7,077 bases of DNA from Archaeoglobaceae archaeon (GTDB lineage Archaea > Halobacteriota > Archaeoglobi > Archaeoglobales > JdFR-42), in the NCBI GenBank assembly GCA_015523685.1, contig WAJW01000057.1, positions 1 to 7,077 of the forward strand. The letters run 5' to 3'. The translations under genes and the position numbers were made by a program. The notes under the pieces were generated by a model. The model made no database searches and had not been told where the DNA came from. It was given only the letters and a program-made list of their open reading frames with translations. Shown piece after piece: positions 6,017 through 7,077 of the stretch. Numbering within the stretch: the stretch's first letter is position 1; each line of letters begins with the position of its first letter.

Positions 6017-7077
6017 ATGCCCGTTCATCCACTGGAGTACCGTTACGGAACAGAGGAGATGAAAAGGATATGGAGTGAGGAAGGTAAAATAAGGAGAATG
6101 CTCGAGGTTGAAATTGCCCTTCTGAAATCTCTTTCTCATCATGGATTTCTGGATGCAGAGGATGTTAATGAAGTGGAAAGGAAAATAAGGGATATAGATG
6201 TGGAGAGAATCAGAGAAATTGAATCCGAGATAGGTCATGATATAATGGCACTTGCAAAAGCAGTTACGGAGGTTGCAGGTGATGTCGGCAGGTGGGTTCA
6301 TTTTGGAGCGACATCAAACGACATAATTGATACTGCCACTGCACTACAGATGAGAGATTCTCTTAACATAATGAGAAAAAAGCTAATGGAGCTGTGCCAT
6401 GTGCTTGCAGATAAGGCCAGGGAGTACAAGGAAACCATCTGCCTTGGAAGAACCCACGGACAGCCAGCCCTCCCAATCACCTACGGGTTCAGGTTTGCGA
6501 TATGGCTTTCTGAGCTGATGAGATATATGGAACGATTGAAAGATCTCCGTTTTAGAGCTGTTAAAGGGAAAATAGGTGGTGCTGTTGGAACTCAGGCGGG
6601 TTATGGAGATACAGGTTTTTCCATCGAGAAGAGGGCTCTTGAGGTTCTAAATCTGGAACCTGCAGAGGCATATAACCAGATACTCCCGAGGGATATGTAC
6701 ATGGAGTATGCCTGTTTCATGGCCATGCTCTCGACAACCCTTGAAAAGATTGCCACAAATATCAGGGTTCTCCAGCGAGCGGAGGTTGGGGAGCTGGAGG
6801 AGGAATTTGGAGAGAAGCAGGTTGGCTCCTCAACGATGCCCCATAAAAGGAATCCGGTTACAGCAGAGCAGATCTGCGGGATTGCGAGGGTCGTAAGGGG
6901 ATTGATGATACCGGTTTTTGAGAGTTCCATTCTCTGGGAAGAGAGGGATCTCACAAATTCTTCAGCGGAGAGGATCTCCCTCCCTGAGATCACGATTCTT
7001 ACAGATCATATTCTCACCAGAACAATCAGGCTCATGAAGGGATTGAGGGTGAATGCTGAGAATGCACGCAGAAATCT
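6017..7077 (+). CDS. purB: Adenylosuccinate lyase (3' end outside window)
   Basis: Cleaves SAICAR to AICAR and adenylosuccinate to AMP, releasing fumarate both times, in cytoplasmic purine synthesis. The first 353 codons are present; the family usually has about 430-460 residues, so roughly a fifth to a quarter is missing. Family marks in order: HPLEYRYGTEEMKRIWSEE near the N-terminus; EIGHDIMALAKAV with H74; HFGATSNDIIDTA starting at H95; GRTHGQPA with H147; and the fumarase/aspartase-superfamily signature GSSTMPHKRNP (270-280) on the mobile catalytic loop, followed by the expected E. H74, H95, H147 and the signature serine correspond to active-site residues of the B. subtilis enzyme. SxDIxDTA and the HPLEYRYG start favour PurB over argininosuccinate lyase or fumarase. 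It follows the KH gene after 44 bp and may have its own promoter. Confidence 0.97.
   Translation, partial: MPVHPLEYRYGTEEMKRIWSEEGKIRRMLEVEIALLKSLSHHGFLDAEDVNEVERKIRDIDVERIREIESEIGHDIMALAKAVTEVAGDVGRWVHFGATSNDIIDTATALQMRDSLNIMRKKLMELCHVLADKAREYKETICLGRTHGQPALPITYGFRFAIWLSELMRYMERLKDLRFRAVKGKIGGAVGTQAGYGDTGFSIEKRALEVLNLEPAEAYNQILPRDMYMEYACFMAMLSTTLEKIATNIRVLQRAEVGELEEEFGEKQVGSSTMPHKRNPVTAEQICGIARVVRGLMIPVFESSILWEERDLTNSSAERISLPEITILTDHILTRTIRLMKGLRVNAENARRN

Noticed and set aside
6601..6993. 130-codon open frame on the - strand within purB
   Set aside because: Antisense to catalytic regions of PurB, including the GSSTMPHKRNP loop, and with no sign of its own signals.
1..7077. tRNA, rRNA, CRISPR, insertion sequence or riboswitch
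   Set aside because: Only three spacers exist between unconnected genes (18, 113 and 44 bp). No repeat arrays, inverted terminal repeats, transposase motifs or tRNA-like arms were found by eye.

Overview
The window comes from an archaeon, most likely a euryarchaeote. The evidence is an archaeal-type TyrRS of about 330 residues, a cluster of genes for aIF1A, a RIO1 kinase and a Dim2/Pno1-like KH protein, TATA-like boxes, and Shine-Dalgarno sequences that match AGGAGGTGATCC. Arginine is written mostly as AGA/AGG and ATA isoleucine codons are common, as in many thermophilic Euryarchaeota (for example Archaeoglobales or thermophilic Thermoplasmata). The genus cannot be fixed from the sequence alone. 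Almost everything is coding. There are no RNA genes, CRISPR arrays, insertion sequences or other signs of mobile DNA.

Layout: (1) 1-2668, + strand: an AcnA/IRP-type aconitase whose 5' end lies outside the window. (2) 2687-3259, - strand: a small Yip1-like multipass membrane protein, convergent with aconitase and separated from it by 18 bp. (3) 3260-3372: a 113-bp divergent promoter region. (4) 3373-5972, + strand: a tight four-gene unit, tyrS - aIF1A - rio1 - KH/Pno1-like, with junctions that overlap by 2 nt or leave 6 and 0 nt. (5) 5973-6016: a short T-rich spacer. (6) 6017 to the right edge: purB (adenylosuccinate lyase), cut off at its 3' end.

The central unit joins tRNA charging, start-codon selection and late small-subunit maturation. 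TyrRS charges tRNA-Tyr and aIF1A acts in 30S initiation. RIO1 and the KH protein are relatives of eukaryotic Rio1 and Dim2/Pno1, which act in late 40S maturation. The flanking genes are housekeeping metabolism: the citrate cycle and purine synthesis.

The most unusual point is the start of aIF1A. The conserved protein clearly begins well upstream of the first ATG/GTG/TTG in frame, and that part of the frame has no canonical start codon. A CTG that overlaps the tyrS stop (C-TGA) and follows a good Shine-Dalgarno (GAGGTG, 5 nt away) gives a 97-residue protein of the expected length. So an initiation factor appears to start from a non-canonical codon. A second oddity is that aIF1A, rio1 and the KH gene all lie in one reading frame, separated only by two UAG stops.
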